Below, one piece after another: positions 7,953 through 17,436 of a DNA stretch of 64,000 bases; position 1 is the first letter of the stretch, and each line of letters begins with the position of its first letter. The DNA is taken from contig NZ_JBMSDV010000003.1 of assembly GCF_049445855.1 (NCBI RefSeq), positions 310,001 through 374,000 on the forward strand. The letters are read 5' to 3'. The notes under the pieces are model-generated. The model searched no databases, had not been told where the DNA came from, and worked only from the letters and a program-made list of their open reading frames with translations. This DNA comes from JAGOCV01 sp049445855 (GTDB lineage Bacteria; Pseudomonadota; Gammaproteobacteria; Burkholderiales; Burkholderiaceae_C). The translations under genes and the position numbers were made by a program.

Positions 7953-9536
7953 TCAGAACCCGGCTGCGCAGCCATCCTTGCGCGGGTCCGATGCGCCGGC
8001 CCAGCCATCGCCGACGCGCCACAGCAACTGGGCGCCACCGAACTCGGGTGCGCCGGGCGGGCTCATGGGGGCCACATCGTGCCCCATGGCCGCGAGCGCA
8101 GTCGCCACTTCTGGTGGCACGCCGCTTTCCAGCTTGATGCGTCCGTCTTCCTCGGCAATGCGCCAGCGCGGCGCATCGACGGCCGATTGCGGGTTCCGTC
8201 CGCCGTCGATCATGTGGCTGATGACCTGCAACTGGCCCTGCGGCTGCATGTCCGCACCGACGACGCCGAGTGCGCCGAGGGGCTTGCCGCCCTGCATCAG
8301 CATCGCCGGAATGATGGTGTGGAAAGTGCGCTTGCCCCCGGCCACGAAGTTGGAATGCGATGGATCGAGCGAGAAGCCGCTGCCGCGGTTGAGCAGGCTC
8401 ACGCCGACCTCGGGCACCACCACGCCGGAACCGAAGCCCTGGAAGTTGGATTGGATGAACGAGACGACGTGGCCCATTGCATCGGCCGTGGCCAGGTACA
8501 CGGTGTTGCCGCCTGGCAGCGTTCTCGGCTGCCAGGCTTGCGCCCGGTTCGGGTCCAGCGTCTTCGCGCGGCTTGCCAGGTAGCCCGCATCGATCAGGTC
8601 CGCGGGTGCGAGCGGCATCAGGTCCGGCTGCGTGACCCAGCGGTACGCGTCGGCGAAGCCGATCTTCATCGCTTCGATCTGCAGATGCATGCGCGTGGCC
8701 AGCGGTACATCGGGACCGAGGTCGAAGTGCGACAGCACACCGAGTGCGATCTGCACCGCCACACCCTGGCCATTGGGGGGCAGCTCCAGTACATCGACGC
8801 CGCGGTAGGCGAGCGTGAGGGGCTCCACCCAGTCGGAAGTGTGTGCGGCGAGGTCTTCCTTCGTCAGCGCGCCGCCGTGCTTCGCGGCGTGCGCGGCGAT
8901 GGCGTCGGCGATCTCGCCTTCGTAGAAGGCTCGGCCTTCCGTCTCGGCGATGCGCCTGAGCGTGCGAGCCATTGCCGGAAAGCTCATGCGCTCGCCCGCC
9001 TTCGGCGGCGCGCCGCCGGGCAGGAAGGTTTCTGCAAAGCCTGGCTGGTCCTTGAGCCGCGGCGCCAGCGTCGCCCATTGGCGCGCGACGATGGGCGAGA
9101 CGGTGAAGCCCTGCTCCGCGTAGCGGATTGCAGGTGCAAAAAGCGTGGCAAGCGGCAGCGTGCCGAAGCGCTTCCACAATGTGATCCACGCGTCGACCGC
9201 ACCCGGCACGGTGACCGAATCCCAGCCTTCGGTGGGCATGCGGTCGCGGCCCGCGAAGCGTTCGGGCGTCCAGGCGAGCGGCGAGCGGCCCGACGCATTG
9301 AGCGCGTGCATCCTCTGGCCGTCCCACACCTGCGCGAAAGCATCGCTGCCCAGCCCGTTCATCACCGGCTCGACGACGGTGAGCGCAGCAGCGGTGGCGA
9401 TGGCGGCGTCGATGGCGTTGCCGCCCTGCGCCAGCATGGACACGCCGGCCTGCGCGGCGAGCGGCTGTGAGGTGGCGACGATGTTGTCCGCCAGCACCGG
9501 CATACGCTGCGAACGGAAGGGGAAGCTCCAGTCCAT
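7953..9536 (-). CDS. Gamma-glutamyltransferase-family (Ntn-hydrolase) protein
   Basis: A 527-residue homologue of gamma-glutamyltranspeptidase. The opening PLAAQAGVSMLAQGGNAIDA and the autoprocessing site are conserved; the predicted nucleophile is Thr345 in GGNTVYLATAD, which becomes the N-terminus of the small subunit after self-cleavage. The C-terminal GASDPRKDGCA is also typical. Unlike classical periplasmic Ggt there is no signal peptide, so the enzyme is probably cytoplasmic and may act as a gamma-glutamyl hydrolase, cephalosporin-acylase-like or other amidase. It ends convergently with the hydrolase gene to its left and follows an amidohydrolase gene on the same strand. Confidence 0.9.
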   Translation of the reverse strand: MDWSFPFRSQRMPVLADNIVATSQPLAAQAGVSMLAQGGNAIDAAIATAAALTVVEPVMNGLGSDAFAQVWDGQRMHALNASGRSPLAWTPERFAGRDRMPTEGWDSVTVPGAVDAWITLWKRFGTLPLATLFAPAIRYAEQGFTVSPIVARQWATLAPRLKDQPGFAETFLPGGAPPKAGERMSFPAMARTLRRIAETEGRAFYEGEIADAIAAHAAKHGGALTKEDLAAHTSDWVEPLTLAYRGVDVLELPPNGQGVAVQIALGVLSHFDLGPDVPLATRMHLQIEAMKIGFADAYRWVTQPDLMPLAPADLIDAGYLASRAKTLDPNRAQAWQPRTLPGGNTVYLATADAMGHVVSFIQSNFQGFGSGVVVPEVGVSLLNRGSGFSLDPSHSNFVAGGKRTFHTIIPAMLMQGGKPLGALGVVGADMQPQGQLQVISHMIDGGRNPQSAVDAPRWRIAEEDGRIKLESGVPPEVATALAAMGHDVAPMSPPGAPEFGGAQLLWRVGDGWAGASDPRKDGCAAGF

Positions 9537-9560
9537 GAATCTCTCTCGATGTCTCTTGGT

Positions 9561-11255
9561 TCAGGTTACGGCGTCGCGTTGGAACACGGTTCGACCACCC
9601 ACGATGGTCATGTCGGCCGACAGCGCGCGCAGCGCATCTGCGGGCATGGTGAGTGGATTGTCCGGCAGCACGGCGAGGTCGGCCAGCTTGCCAGGCTCGA
9701 GCGTGCCGCGCAGCGCTTCGTCGCCGCACAGGTACGCGCCGTTGACGGTCGCGCAGCGCAGCGCTTCTTCGCGCGACACGCGTTGCGCGGCATTGATGAC
9801 CTGACCGGTCGCGCGATCGATGCGCTCGGTGGCATGCCATACGCAGGGCCACAGTGACACCGGCACGTTGTCGGTGGCGAGCACCGTCGGCACCTTGCGC
9901 TCGAGCAGCGAGGCGATCGGGCAGATTTCGTTCTCGCGTTCAGGGCCGATGCGTTTGAGAAGGCTGCTCGCGCTGCGCCAGATGTAGGCGTTGGTGAGCG
10001 TGGTCACGCAGATGCCGTTGGCCGCGAGGCCGTCGAGCTGCGATGCGTCGAGCGTGGCCGGGTGCGCGACAGTCCAGCGCAAGTTGTCGATGGGCGCCTC
10101 CCGCGCGACGTCGATGAACATGTCGACCATGTTCGTCTGGATCGCGCAGACGCGAAGGCCTTCGCGCGCAGCGGCCACCAGCAGCGCGCGCAGTTCAGCC
10201 AGCGGCAGGCCCGCGTCGTAGTTGAAGCCGGCCCAGCCGGTCTGCGGTGCGCACAGCGCACGCAGGCGTGTCTCTTCGGCATCGACGAGCGGTTCGGCGT
10301 AGATGCCTTGCAGGTGCAGCCAGTCGTCGTTGCCGGCTGCGTCGGGTTGAAGCGCGCGTGTTTCGCGTGCGACCCATTGCTGCACATCGGCCACGCTTGC
10401 GCCGCTGAAGCCGGGGCTCATCACCAGATGCCCGCGCATCGTGGCGCGGCCTGCATCACGGACACGGCGCCAGGCTTCGAGCGTTTCACCTGCGACACCG
10501 TGGCCTTCGAACACGCCGGTGGTGCCGAACGCGTTGTACGCGCGCATCGATGCTTCGAGTGTGCGCAGCCGGTCGTCGGCCGTGAAATGCGGCGCAGCGC
10601 GGAACAGCGTGAATTCGGCCAGCGGCTGGAAAGTGTTTTCGAAGAAGCGGCCCGTGGGCTCACCGCTGCCATCGGTTTCGATGACGAGCTTGGGTGACGG
10701 CGAGGCGGTGCCGCGTTGCACGCCCGCCGCGCGGAGCGCTGCCGTGTTGGCGATCGAGACGGTGGGCATCACGCCGGGCCAGTAGCCCCACGCGCAGCGG
10801 ATCAGCAGCGGATGGTCCTTCGTCACCGCGTCGAGGTCGTTCCGGTCCGGCAGGCGGCCTTCCTCGAACATCGTCGGCGACACCGCGAACTCGGGCGGGC
10901 TGCCCAGTGGCATGGTGACGATCCACCGGCCGACGGGCGTGTCGGCCGCCACCTTGCGCAGGCGCTCGACGAGCTCGCGGATCGACTTGCAACCCGCGAG
11001 TGACGGCAGCAGGCCTTTGAGGCCTTCGCGGTCCAGATGCGCATGGCCGTCGATCAGCCCTGGCATCACGGTGCGGCCCGCAAGCTCGGTGATTTCCGTT
11101 TGCGGACCCGCGAGCGCGGACAAGTCTGCACTGCTGCCGACGGCGAGGATGCGGTCGCCCTTGAGTGCGATGGCGTCGGCCGTGCGGCCCGCGCCATCGA
11201 GCGTGAGGATGTGGCCGCCTCTCAGCAGGCGGTCGGCTGTTGTCGTGTCGCTCAC
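9561..11255 (-). CDS. YtcJ-like amidohydrolase
   Basis: A 564-residue amidohydrolase-superfamily protein of the YtcJ/exoenzyme-regulatory (AepA-like) group. It begins at a GTG (11255). An N-terminal beta-sandwich strand with ILTLDGAGRTADAIALKGDRI is followed by the metal motif GLIDGHAHLD near residues 65-74. A late Asp in ATDNVPVS is the likely catalytic acid, and the C-terminal GKLADLAVLPDNPLT sandwich closes the fold. No signal peptide is present. Members hydrolyse varied amides or formamides; the substrate here is unknown. It lies 24 bases before the glutamyltransferase-like gene, in one apparent operon with the Bug protein upstream. Confidence 0.88.
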   Translation of the reverse strand: MSDTTTADRLLRGGHILTLDGAGRTADAIALKGDRILAVGSSADLSALAGPQTEITELAGRTVMPGLIDGHAHLDREGLKGLLPSLAGCKSIRELVERLRKVAADTPVGRWIVTMPLGSPPEFAVSPTMFEEGRLPDRNDLDAVTKDHPLLIRCAWGYWPGVMPTVSIANTAALRAAGVQRGTASPSPKLVIETDGSGEPTGRFFENTFQPLAEFTLFRAAPHFTADDRLRTLEASMRAYNAFGTTGVFEGHGVAGETLEAWRRVRDAGRATMRGHLVMSPGFSGASVADVQQWVARETRALQPDAAGNDDWLHLQGIYAEPLVDAEETRLRALCAPQTGWAGFNYDAGLPLAELRALLVAAAREGLRVCAIQTNMVDMFIDVAREAPIDNLRWTVAHPATLDASQLDGLAANGICVTTLTNAYIWRSASSLLKRIGPERENEICPIASLLERKVPTVLATDNVPVSLWPCVWHATERIDRATGQVINAAQRVSREEALRCATVNGAYLCGDEALRGTLEPGKLADLAVLPDNPLTMPADALRALSADMTIVGGRTVFQRDAVT

Positions 11256-11294
11256 TCGTCAGTTGTGCTTTCGCGTTCTGTGCTTTCTCTTGGC

Positions 11295-12260
11295 TTATTC
11301 GGGCTTGATGCCCGCGTCCTGCGTGATGCGCGTGTACTTGGCGACGTCTTCCTTCAGGACACGGCCGAATTCTGCAGCACTGGAGGGCGTGACCTCGATG
11401 TACGAATCGGTGATGCGTTTGGCGACGTCCGGATCGGCCAGGGCGGCGCGCATGGCCTGGTTGATACGCTCGACGATGGGCGCGGGCGTGGCGGGCGGCG
11501 CCATCACGCCATGCCAGCCCTGCAGCACGAAGCCGGGCAATGTCTCGGCGATCACCGGAAGTTCGGGCAGCGGGTTGCCGCGCCTGGGCGCGGTGAGTGC
11601 GATGGGGCGCACGCGGCCGGCCTTCACCTGTGGCAGCGCTGTGTTGAACAGGTCGATCATCACGTTCACCTGACCGCCCATCAGGTCGTTGAGCGCAGGT
11701 GCGTTGCCCTTGTACTGGACATGCGTGAAGTCGGCCTTGGTTGCCGACTTGAACCATTCGCAGCCGAAGCCGGGCAGGCCGCCACCGGATGCGCAGTTGA
11801 CGCCGCCTTTCTTCGCCGCCTCGATGATTTCGGGCACGGTCTTCGCGGGGAAGTTCGGGTTGGTCAACAGGATGTAGGACTGCGAGGTCATCTGGATGAC
11901 AGGCGCGAGTTCCTTGATCGGGTCCACCATGTTCCTGAAGAGCAGGGTGTTGGTGACGACGTTGGGCACGACATAAAGAATGGTGTAGCCGTCCGGCGCG
12001 GCCTTGGCGACGAAGTCGTGCCCGATGTTGCTGTTGGCGCCGGCCCGGTTGTCGATGATGACTGGCTGGCCCAGGTTTTCCTGCAGCTTGGGTTGCATCG
12101 CGCGCGCGATGATGTCGGCAGGCCCACCGGCCGTGAAGGGCACGATCCAGCGGATGGGTTTGGTGGGGAACGCCTGCGCTGTGGCATGCAAGGGTGCGCA
12201 GATGGCGACAACCGCGGCGATTGGAGCCGCGAATCTGGCAAGCGATTTGAACGTTGGCAT
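11295..12260 (-). CDS. Bug-family (TctC-like) periplasmic solute-binding protein
   Basis: A 321-residue binding protein with a signal peptide of about 28 residues. The family opening FPTKPIRWIVPFTAGGPADIIAR matches the Bug family, whose members bind small carboxylates, amides and aromatic acids through the loops of this segment. No TctA/TctB membrane partner lies nearby; orphan Bug proteins are very common in Burkholderiales. It sits between the frameshifted amidohydrolase and the YtcJ-like enzyme, suggesting that it captures the compound those enzymes act on (inference). Confidence 0.92.
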   Translation of the reverse strand: MPTFKSLARFAAPIAAVVAICAPLHATAQAFPTKPIRWIVPFTAGGPADIIARAMQPKLQENLGQPVIIDNRAGANSNIGHDFVAKAAPDGYTILYVVPNVVTNTLLFRNMVDPIKELAPVIQMTSQSYILLTNPNFPAKTVPEIIEAAKKGGVNCASGGGLPGFGCEWFKSATKADFTHVQYKGNAPALNDLMGGQVNVMIDLFNTALPQVKAGRVRPIALTAPRRGNPLPELPVIAETLPGFVLQGWHGVMAPPATPAPIVERINQAMRAALADPDVAKRITDSYIEVTPSSAAEFGRVLKEDVAKYTRITQDAGIKPE

Positions 12261-12287
12261 GGGATGGACCTTTCTGGAGGAGTTGGA

Positions 12288-13768
12288 TCAGGTGGCGCCG
12301 GCGACGTGCCGGCCTTCCTTGAAATGCGTTGCGACCAGTTGCTGGTAGTCGTGCACAAGTGGCAGGAATCGTGCCACTCCATGCTCGTGAGCGCGTAGCT
12401 GCGACATCAGTTCGCGCGCGGTCGCGGGCTCATCGATGCCGGTGACCTTTCCTTCGTCAAAGATCACGCGGCCGTCGATGACGAGTGTCTTCGTACACGC
12501 CGCAGTGGCGCGCACATGCAGCACTGTGGGGATCGTTGCAAGTGATGTGCCCTGTCCTTCACGATCGAGGTCGAGCAGCAGCAGGTCCGCAGGCATTCCT
12601 TCCGCGACCTGGCCACCGTGCACGCAACCGCAAGCCGCCGCCCCGATACGCGTGGCCGCGTCGAGGAACGTCTCGCGCGGAATCCTCTCTTCGAAGCCGA
12701 GTGCCGCGTGAAGGAGTCGTATGAGACGAACTTCCCGCAACAGGTCATCGTCGTCATCGAGCGCCAGCGCATCCATGCCGACAGCGAATTTCACGCCGGA
12801 ACTGTGCATGTCCTGCACGGGCGCAATGCCCGAACGCAGGCGCAGGTTGGAACTCGTGTTGACGGACACGATCGTGCCGATGCGGCCAGCATCTCGCATT
12901 CGTCGCGGCGCAACCAGGTGCCATGGGCGAGCGTGAGCCGTTCACCCAGCAGTCCGAGCGAATGCAGGTGCCCGACGGGCGAACGCGCGAATGCAGCATC
13001 TGCCCACTCGCGCTGGTACCGGGATTCGAGGAAGTGCATGTGCACACGGCGGCCCGACGCACGCGATGCGTTCGCGATGCCTTCGATCAGTGCATCGCTG
13101 CACCATTCGAGACCGACAGGTCCGTACTGCACCTGGAACAAGGGACCTTCGCATTCGCGGGCGATCTGTTCCACCAGTGCCAGCTGCTCCGTGACGGGTG
13201 CGGATGGCTTGAGCAATTGCGCGCGTATGGCATCTGCATCGGCGGGACGCAGCCCGGCCAGTGCCGACGTTGCGGCCGAATAACCCTGTCGCGTGCCGTC
13301 GCGCAGCGGCACGACGAAAGCGACACGGATGCCGACGTCGTCGGCAGCCCTGCGCACTGCGCGCGCTTCGCGCAGCAGCGATTGGATGTCATTGGAAAGA
13401 TGACAGTGGACCGTGCTGCCGATGCCGCTTCGCACCATGCGCGCGAAAGCCGATGCGGCAACGAGATACGGATCCACGGGCGGAAGCGCATAGGTTGCCG
13501 GCACCCATGCCTCCACTGCGGTGTCGAGTGCGCCGTAGTCGAGCGTTCGCAAGCCACGTCCGTGGTCATGCGCATTGGCGAGCGGGGACATGATCAGGGT
13601 CCGCTCCGGGTTCGCTCCGGACGTATCGGCATCCTCCTGGATCGACAGGATGCCGTCCGCGGAAAAGCGCACCCTGGCGTTTGCCAGGGTGCGCTCGGAC
13701 GCGCTGCTGGGCAGGAGGTAGCCAGCCCGCAGCAGGCCTTGGGACAGACCGTGTTTACTTGAAGCCAA
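12288..13768 (-). pseudogene. ATZ/TRZ-type amidohydrolase, interrupted by a frameshift
   Basis: Two adjacent reading frames together encode one cytosine-deaminase/chlorohydrolase-like amidohydrolase of roughly 490 residues. The N-terminal part (13768 down to about 12880, probable TTG start overlapping the upstream stop) has the metal motif LANAHDHG and continues to a His in the TLAHGTWLRRDE strand. The C-terminal part (to 12288) resumes with IVSVNTSSNLRLRSG, the metal Asp region VKFAVGMDALALDDDD and a closing ADLLLLDLDREG. The shift is near 12875-12884; adding one base there would restore a continuous frame. It is either a real inactivation or a sequencing or assembly error. Confidence 0.85.
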
Positions 13769-14969
13769 GGCGAAGGTCGCCGCGCTTGATTTCGGCCGGG
13801 TGCACCACGACGACCTTGCCGCCCTGCATCTGCAACATCGGCGGTTTGAGCGAACTGATCTGGCCGGTCGGACCGAATTTGATCGGACCCCAGAACGTCA
13901 TCACGTCCAGCGATGCGATGGCGTCGCGTACTTTGGCCTTGTCGACGGAACCGGCTTTCTCGATGCCCAGCTGGAGCACCACGCCGCATGCGGCAGAGCC
14001 AGCGGCGGGGTAGCCGGGGTATTCGTTGTGCTTGGCCTGGTACAGCTGCGCGAAGCGATCGGGCGTTCCGAAGATGTCCTTGCCCTGGTAACCCGCGGCA
14101 GCGTCCCACCATGCGAATGTCGTCACACCGTCGACCAGGTCGGCACTGACGGCATTGCGGAAGTTGACTTCGGCAGCCCCGACGACCATCGTCAGCAGCT
14201 TGCCGCTCACGCCCTGTTCGGCCATCTGCTTGCGGGCGAGGATGAGGTCGTTGGTGTAACCCGCGAAGAAGATCCAGTCCGGATTCGTGCTGCGGAGTTT
14301 GGTGAACGCGGCACTGTAGTCCACGGTACCGATCGCGAATTTTTCGTAGTACACGACATCCATACCGCGTGCCTTGGCAGACTTCTGCAGTTCGTCGGAA
14401 ATCGCGGTGGGGAAGAGGTCGTTGCGCGAGAGGATGGCAACCTTCTTCACCGTGGGATGCTGCTTCGTGATGAGTTCAACCACCGGGTCCGTCAGCGTGT
14501 GGTTGGGCGAGTAGACGCCGAACAGGTACTTGAAGCCCTGGTCGTACACCTGTTCGGACGCTGCATTGGGCGCGATCAGGGGCACGCCGTATTTTTCGGT
14601 GATGGCACTGACCGCTTTGGTAGCGCCCGAGCCGAAGGGCGCGAACAGGAAGTCCACCTTGTCCTGTGTGATCAGGCGCTCGGCCGATTGCACGGCGCGT
14701 GGCGTATTGGACTGGTAGTCCACGTAGACCATCTCCACCTTGTAGGTGTCGCCGCCGGCCTTGATGCCGCCGGCAGCGTTCACCGTGTCGGCCCACATCT
14801 GGTATCCGTTGCGCTGGTGGTTGCCCTCGGGCGAAAGCGGGCCTGTCAGAGGGAGGGCTGCCCCGACCTTGATGGTTTTTTCTGCGGCGTGGGCCGGCAT
14901 GACCAGCGACATGGCAACGAGGCCTGCCGAGACAGCCAGTGCAATCAGTTTCTTCAGTTTCCCGTGCAT
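13755..14969 (-). CDS. Periplasmic substrate-binding protein of a second Liv-type ABC transporter
   Basis: A 404-residue Peripla_BP_6 protein. I start it at the ATG at 14969, which gives a normal signal peptide (MHGKLKKLIALAVSAGL onward, cleavage near AHA-AEK); the longer frame adds an unrelated proline-rich leader. The mature N-terminus KTIKVGAALPLTGPLSPEG is typical. It is followed by the frameshifted amidohydrolase, whose probable start overlaps its stop. It lies downstream of the livH-M-G-F genes on the same strand and is presumably their receptor. Confidence 0.93.
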   Translation of the reverse strand: MHGKLKKLIALAVSAGLVAMSLVMPAHAAEKTIKVGAALPLTGPLSPEGNHQRNGYQMWADTVNAAGGIKAGGDTYKVEMVYVDYQSNTPRAVQSAERLITQDKVDFLFAPFGSGATKAVSAITEKYGVPLIAPNAASEQVYDQGFKYLFGVYSPNHTLTDPVVELITKQHPTVKKVAILSRNDLFPTAISDELQKSAKARGMDVVYYEKFAIGTVDYSAAFTKLRSTNPDWIFFAGYTNDLILARKQMAEQGVSGKLLTMVVGAAEVNFRNAVSADLVDGVTTFAWWDAAAGYQGKDIFGTPDRFAQLYQAKHNEYPGYPAAGSAACGVVLQLGIEKAGSVDKAKVRDAIASLDVMTFWGPIKFGPTGQISSLKPPMLQMQGGKVVVVHPAEIKRGDLRLGFK

Positions 14970-15039
14970 GGTGAGGTTCCTGGGGTGAGAGGTTGAACGA
15001 GGGAGGACAGGGATCTGGATGTGCGGATGCGGCGGGGCG

Positions 15040-15756
15040 TCAGGCCAGGCCCATGTAGGCATGCCGGACCGCGGGATCCTGCGAGAGTTGCGAGGTCGGG
15101 CCGGCCAGGGAGATCCGGCCTGTGTCGAGGACGATGCCCTTGGTCGCGAGCTCGAATGCTGTCATCACGTCCTGCTCGACCAGCAGCACGGCAAGCCCTT
15201 CGCTGGCGATGCGGCGGATGACGTCTCCGAGCAGTTCGACGACCTGCGGCGCAAGGCCGAGCGAAAGTTCGTCGATCATCAGCAACCGGGGGCGGCTCAT
15301 CATCCCGCGTGCAATGGCGCACATCTGCTGCTCCCCGCCGGACATGGTGCCCGCTGCCTGCGAACGGCGCTCCGCGAGTATGGGAAAGAGCGTCTGCATC
15401 TTCTCGAGGTCTCGCTCGATCTCGGCCTTGTCGGTTCGCAGGTACGCACCCATGCGCAGGTTGTCGATGACGCTCATCGGGCCGAAGAGGCGACGGCCTT
15501 CGGGGACGTGTGCGATGCCTGCGGCCAGGATCTGCTGCGGTGTCCAGCGCGTGATGTCCTGCCCGTCGAAGTGGATCGATCCCTTGGGCGCGAGCAGGCC
15601 TGAAAGCGTACGCAGCAGCGTGCTCTTGCCCGCGCCGTTCGAGCCGACCAGGCAGACGGTTTCGCCCTGTGCGATCTCGAAGCCGATGTCGTGGAGAACC
15701 GTGATGTCGCCATAGCCGGAGACCAGAGACTCGACTTTCAGGAGGGGCTCATTCAT
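15040..15756 (-). CDS. livF: Liv-type ABC transporter ATP-binding protein LivF
   Basis: A 238-residue ATPase. Walker A GSNGAGKS is at 38-45, the signature MSGGEQQM at about 134-141, and the Walker B region RLLMIDELSLGLAPQ follows; the Pro usually after the catalytic Glu is replaced by Leu. It overlaps the livG stop by 8 bases. Together with livG, livM, livH and the binding protein it makes a complete importer that begins right after a YtcJ-like amidohydrolase gene, so the substrate is likely that enzyme's substrate or product. Confidence 0.93.
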   Translation of the reverse strand: MNEPLLKVESLVSGYGDITVLHDIGFEIAQGETVCLVGSNGAGKSTLLRTLSGLLAPKGSIHFDGQDITRWTPQQILAAGIAHVPEGRRLFGPMSVIDNLRMGAYLRTDKAEIERDLEKMQTLFPILAERRSQAAGTMSGGEQQMCAIARGMMSRPRLLMIDELSLGLAPQVVELLGDVIRRIASEGLAVLLVEQDVMTAFELATKGIVLDTGRISLAGPTSQLSQDPAVRHAYMGLA

Positions 15757-16504
15757 GGCTGTCCCTGTATTTCTCCGCGAAGCGCGCGCCGAGATAGGCC
15801 TTGATCACGGCTTCGTTGCGGACGATGTTCGACGGCGTGTCATCGGCAATCAGTTCGCCGTGGTGCAGGACGATCACGCGGCTGCACAGCGTGAGCACCA
15901 CCTTCAGCAGGTGTTCGATGATGAGGACCGTCACGCCTGTGGCCGCGATCTTGCGGATCAGCTCGAGTGCCTGGTCGACCTCTGCGGTATTGAGCCCGGC
16001 GTTGACTTCGTCGAGCATCAACAGCTTCGGGCTCATGGCCAGGCTCTTGGCGAGTTCGAGCCGCTTGCGGTTGGCCAGCGTCAGTTCGGACGCGGGCCGT
16101 TCGGCCAGTGTCAGCAGGCCGGTGAAGCGCAGGTGCTCGGCCGCCGCTTCGCGTGCCTGCGACATCGAGCGTATGCGCGATCCGAACAGCGAACCGGCCA
16201 TCACGTTCTCGATGACGGTCATGGCGGGGAACGGCTGCACCACCTGGAACGTGCGCGCGATGCCGCGCGCTGCGACCTGGAAGGGCTTCATGCCGTCGAT
16301 ACGTTCGCCGTTGTGCATGATCTGGCCGGAAGAAGGCGGGTGCACGCCGGTGATCACGTTCACGAGCGTGGACTTGCCCGCGCCATTGGGACCGATCAGT
16401 CCGATGACCTCACCCTGCTTGAGCGTCAGAGAGACGTCGCGCGTGGCGTGAACGCCCCCGAACGAGCGTGTGACGTGCGAGAGTTCGAGAAGCGGAACGC
16501 TCAT
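15749..16504 (-). CDS. livG: Liv-type ABC transporter ATP-binding protein LivG
   Basis: A 251-residue ATPase starting at the ATG at 16504, whose ATGA overlaps the livM stop. Walker A GPNGAGKS is at 38-45. The signature is strongly degenerate (LTLANRKRLELAKSLA) and the Walker B ends LLMLDEVNAGL, with Val in place of the usual Pro; both are variants seen in LivG proteins. Much longer in-frame readings upstream lie antisense-like across livM and are not coding. Confidence 0.92.
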   Translation of the reverse strand: MSVPLLELSHVTRSFGGVHATRDVSLTLKQGEVIGLIGPNGAGKSTLVNVITGVHPPSSGQIMHNGERIDGMKPFQVAARGIARTFQVVQPFPAMTVIENVMAGSLFGSRIRSMSQAREAAAEHLRFTGLLTLAERPASELTLANRKRLELAKSLAMSPKLLMLDEVNAGLNTAEVDQALELIRKIAATGVTVLIIEHLLKVVLTLCSRVIVLHHGELIADDTPSNIVRNEAVIKAYLGARFAEKYRDSHE

Positions 16505-17436
16505 GGACGCCCCCATTTGCCGGCAAGCCCGCGCCAGCCGACCGACGACAGGCCGAGCGGCAGGAACAGCACGAGTGCGACGATGAGCACGCCCAGGATG
16601 CCTGTGTGCAGTTCGAGGAAGTTGCGCCAGACCAGTTCGTCCAGCACCAGGAAGGACACGGCGCCGAGGATCGGCCCGAGGATCGTGCCTGCACCGCCCA
16701 GCAATACCATGACGATGGCCTTGATGGAGAACATGATGTCGAACGCATCGCCTGGTTCGAGGTAGGCGGTCCATGAACCATAGATGGCGCCGCCTGCGGC
16801 GGCGAACATGCCGGAGAAGGTGAAGGCGAGCGTCTTGAACAGCGTCGTGTTCACGCCGACCATGTTGGCGGCGTCTTCGTTCTGCTTGATGCAGCGCAGG
16901 CCGAATCCCAGCTTGCTGACGGCCACTGCATACATTGCCGCAAAGGTGATGAGTGCCAGGCCGAGCATCGCGTAGTAGTAGAACCGCGCGCTGGCTTCGG
17001 GCGACAGGCTGGAGAAAGGCAGGTTCAGGCCCATGCCGCCGCCGGTCACAGATTCCCACACGACAGCGATTTCGCGCAGCAATTCCGCAACGACCAGCGT
17101 GGCGATGGCGAAGGCATGGCCCCGCAGGCGCAGCACGGCAAAGCCCAGCACCATGGCGAAGATTGCCGCGACGAGCCCGGCCAGGATCCAGGCCGGTATG
17201 GCGGGCATGCCCTTGACCTGCATGACGGCACCTGCATAGGCGCCGAGTCCGAAGAATGCGGCAGTACCGAATGACGGGTAGCCGGTGAAGCCGCCGATGA
17301 AATTCCACGCCATGGCCAGCACGGCGTACATCAGCATGGTGGTGCCGACACGCAGCAGGTAGTTGGTGCCCATCAGCGGCACCAGCGCAAGCAGTACGGC
17401 CGCCGCCAGCAGCATGATGAGTTGAGACCGTTTCAT
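16501..17436 (-). CDS. livM: Liv-type ABC transporter permease LivM
   Basis: A 311-residue inner-membrane permease with about nine hydrophobic segments. The motif GFTGYPSFGTAAFFGLGAYA near residues 48-67 is the characteristic LivM loop, and ILGVLIVALVLFLPLGL forms the last segment. Its start ATG overlaps the livH stop by one base, and its stop overlaps livG, so the whole transporter is translationally coupled. Confidence 0.92.
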   Translation of the reverse strand: MKRSQLIMLLAAAVLLALVPLMGTNYLLRVGTTMLMYAVLAMAWNFIGGFTGYPSFGTAAFFGLGAYAGAVMQVKGMPAIPAWILAGLVAAIFAMVLGFAVLRLRGHAFAIATLVVAELLREIAVVWESVTGGGMGLNLPFSSLSPEASARFYYYAMLGLALITFAAMYAVAVSKLGFGLRCIKQNEDAANMVGVNTTLFKTLAFTFSGMFAAAGGAIYGSWTAYLEPGDAFDIMFSIKAIVMVLLGGAGTILGPILGAVSFLVLDELVWRNFLELHTGILGVLIVALVLFLPLGLSSVGWRGLAGKWGRP

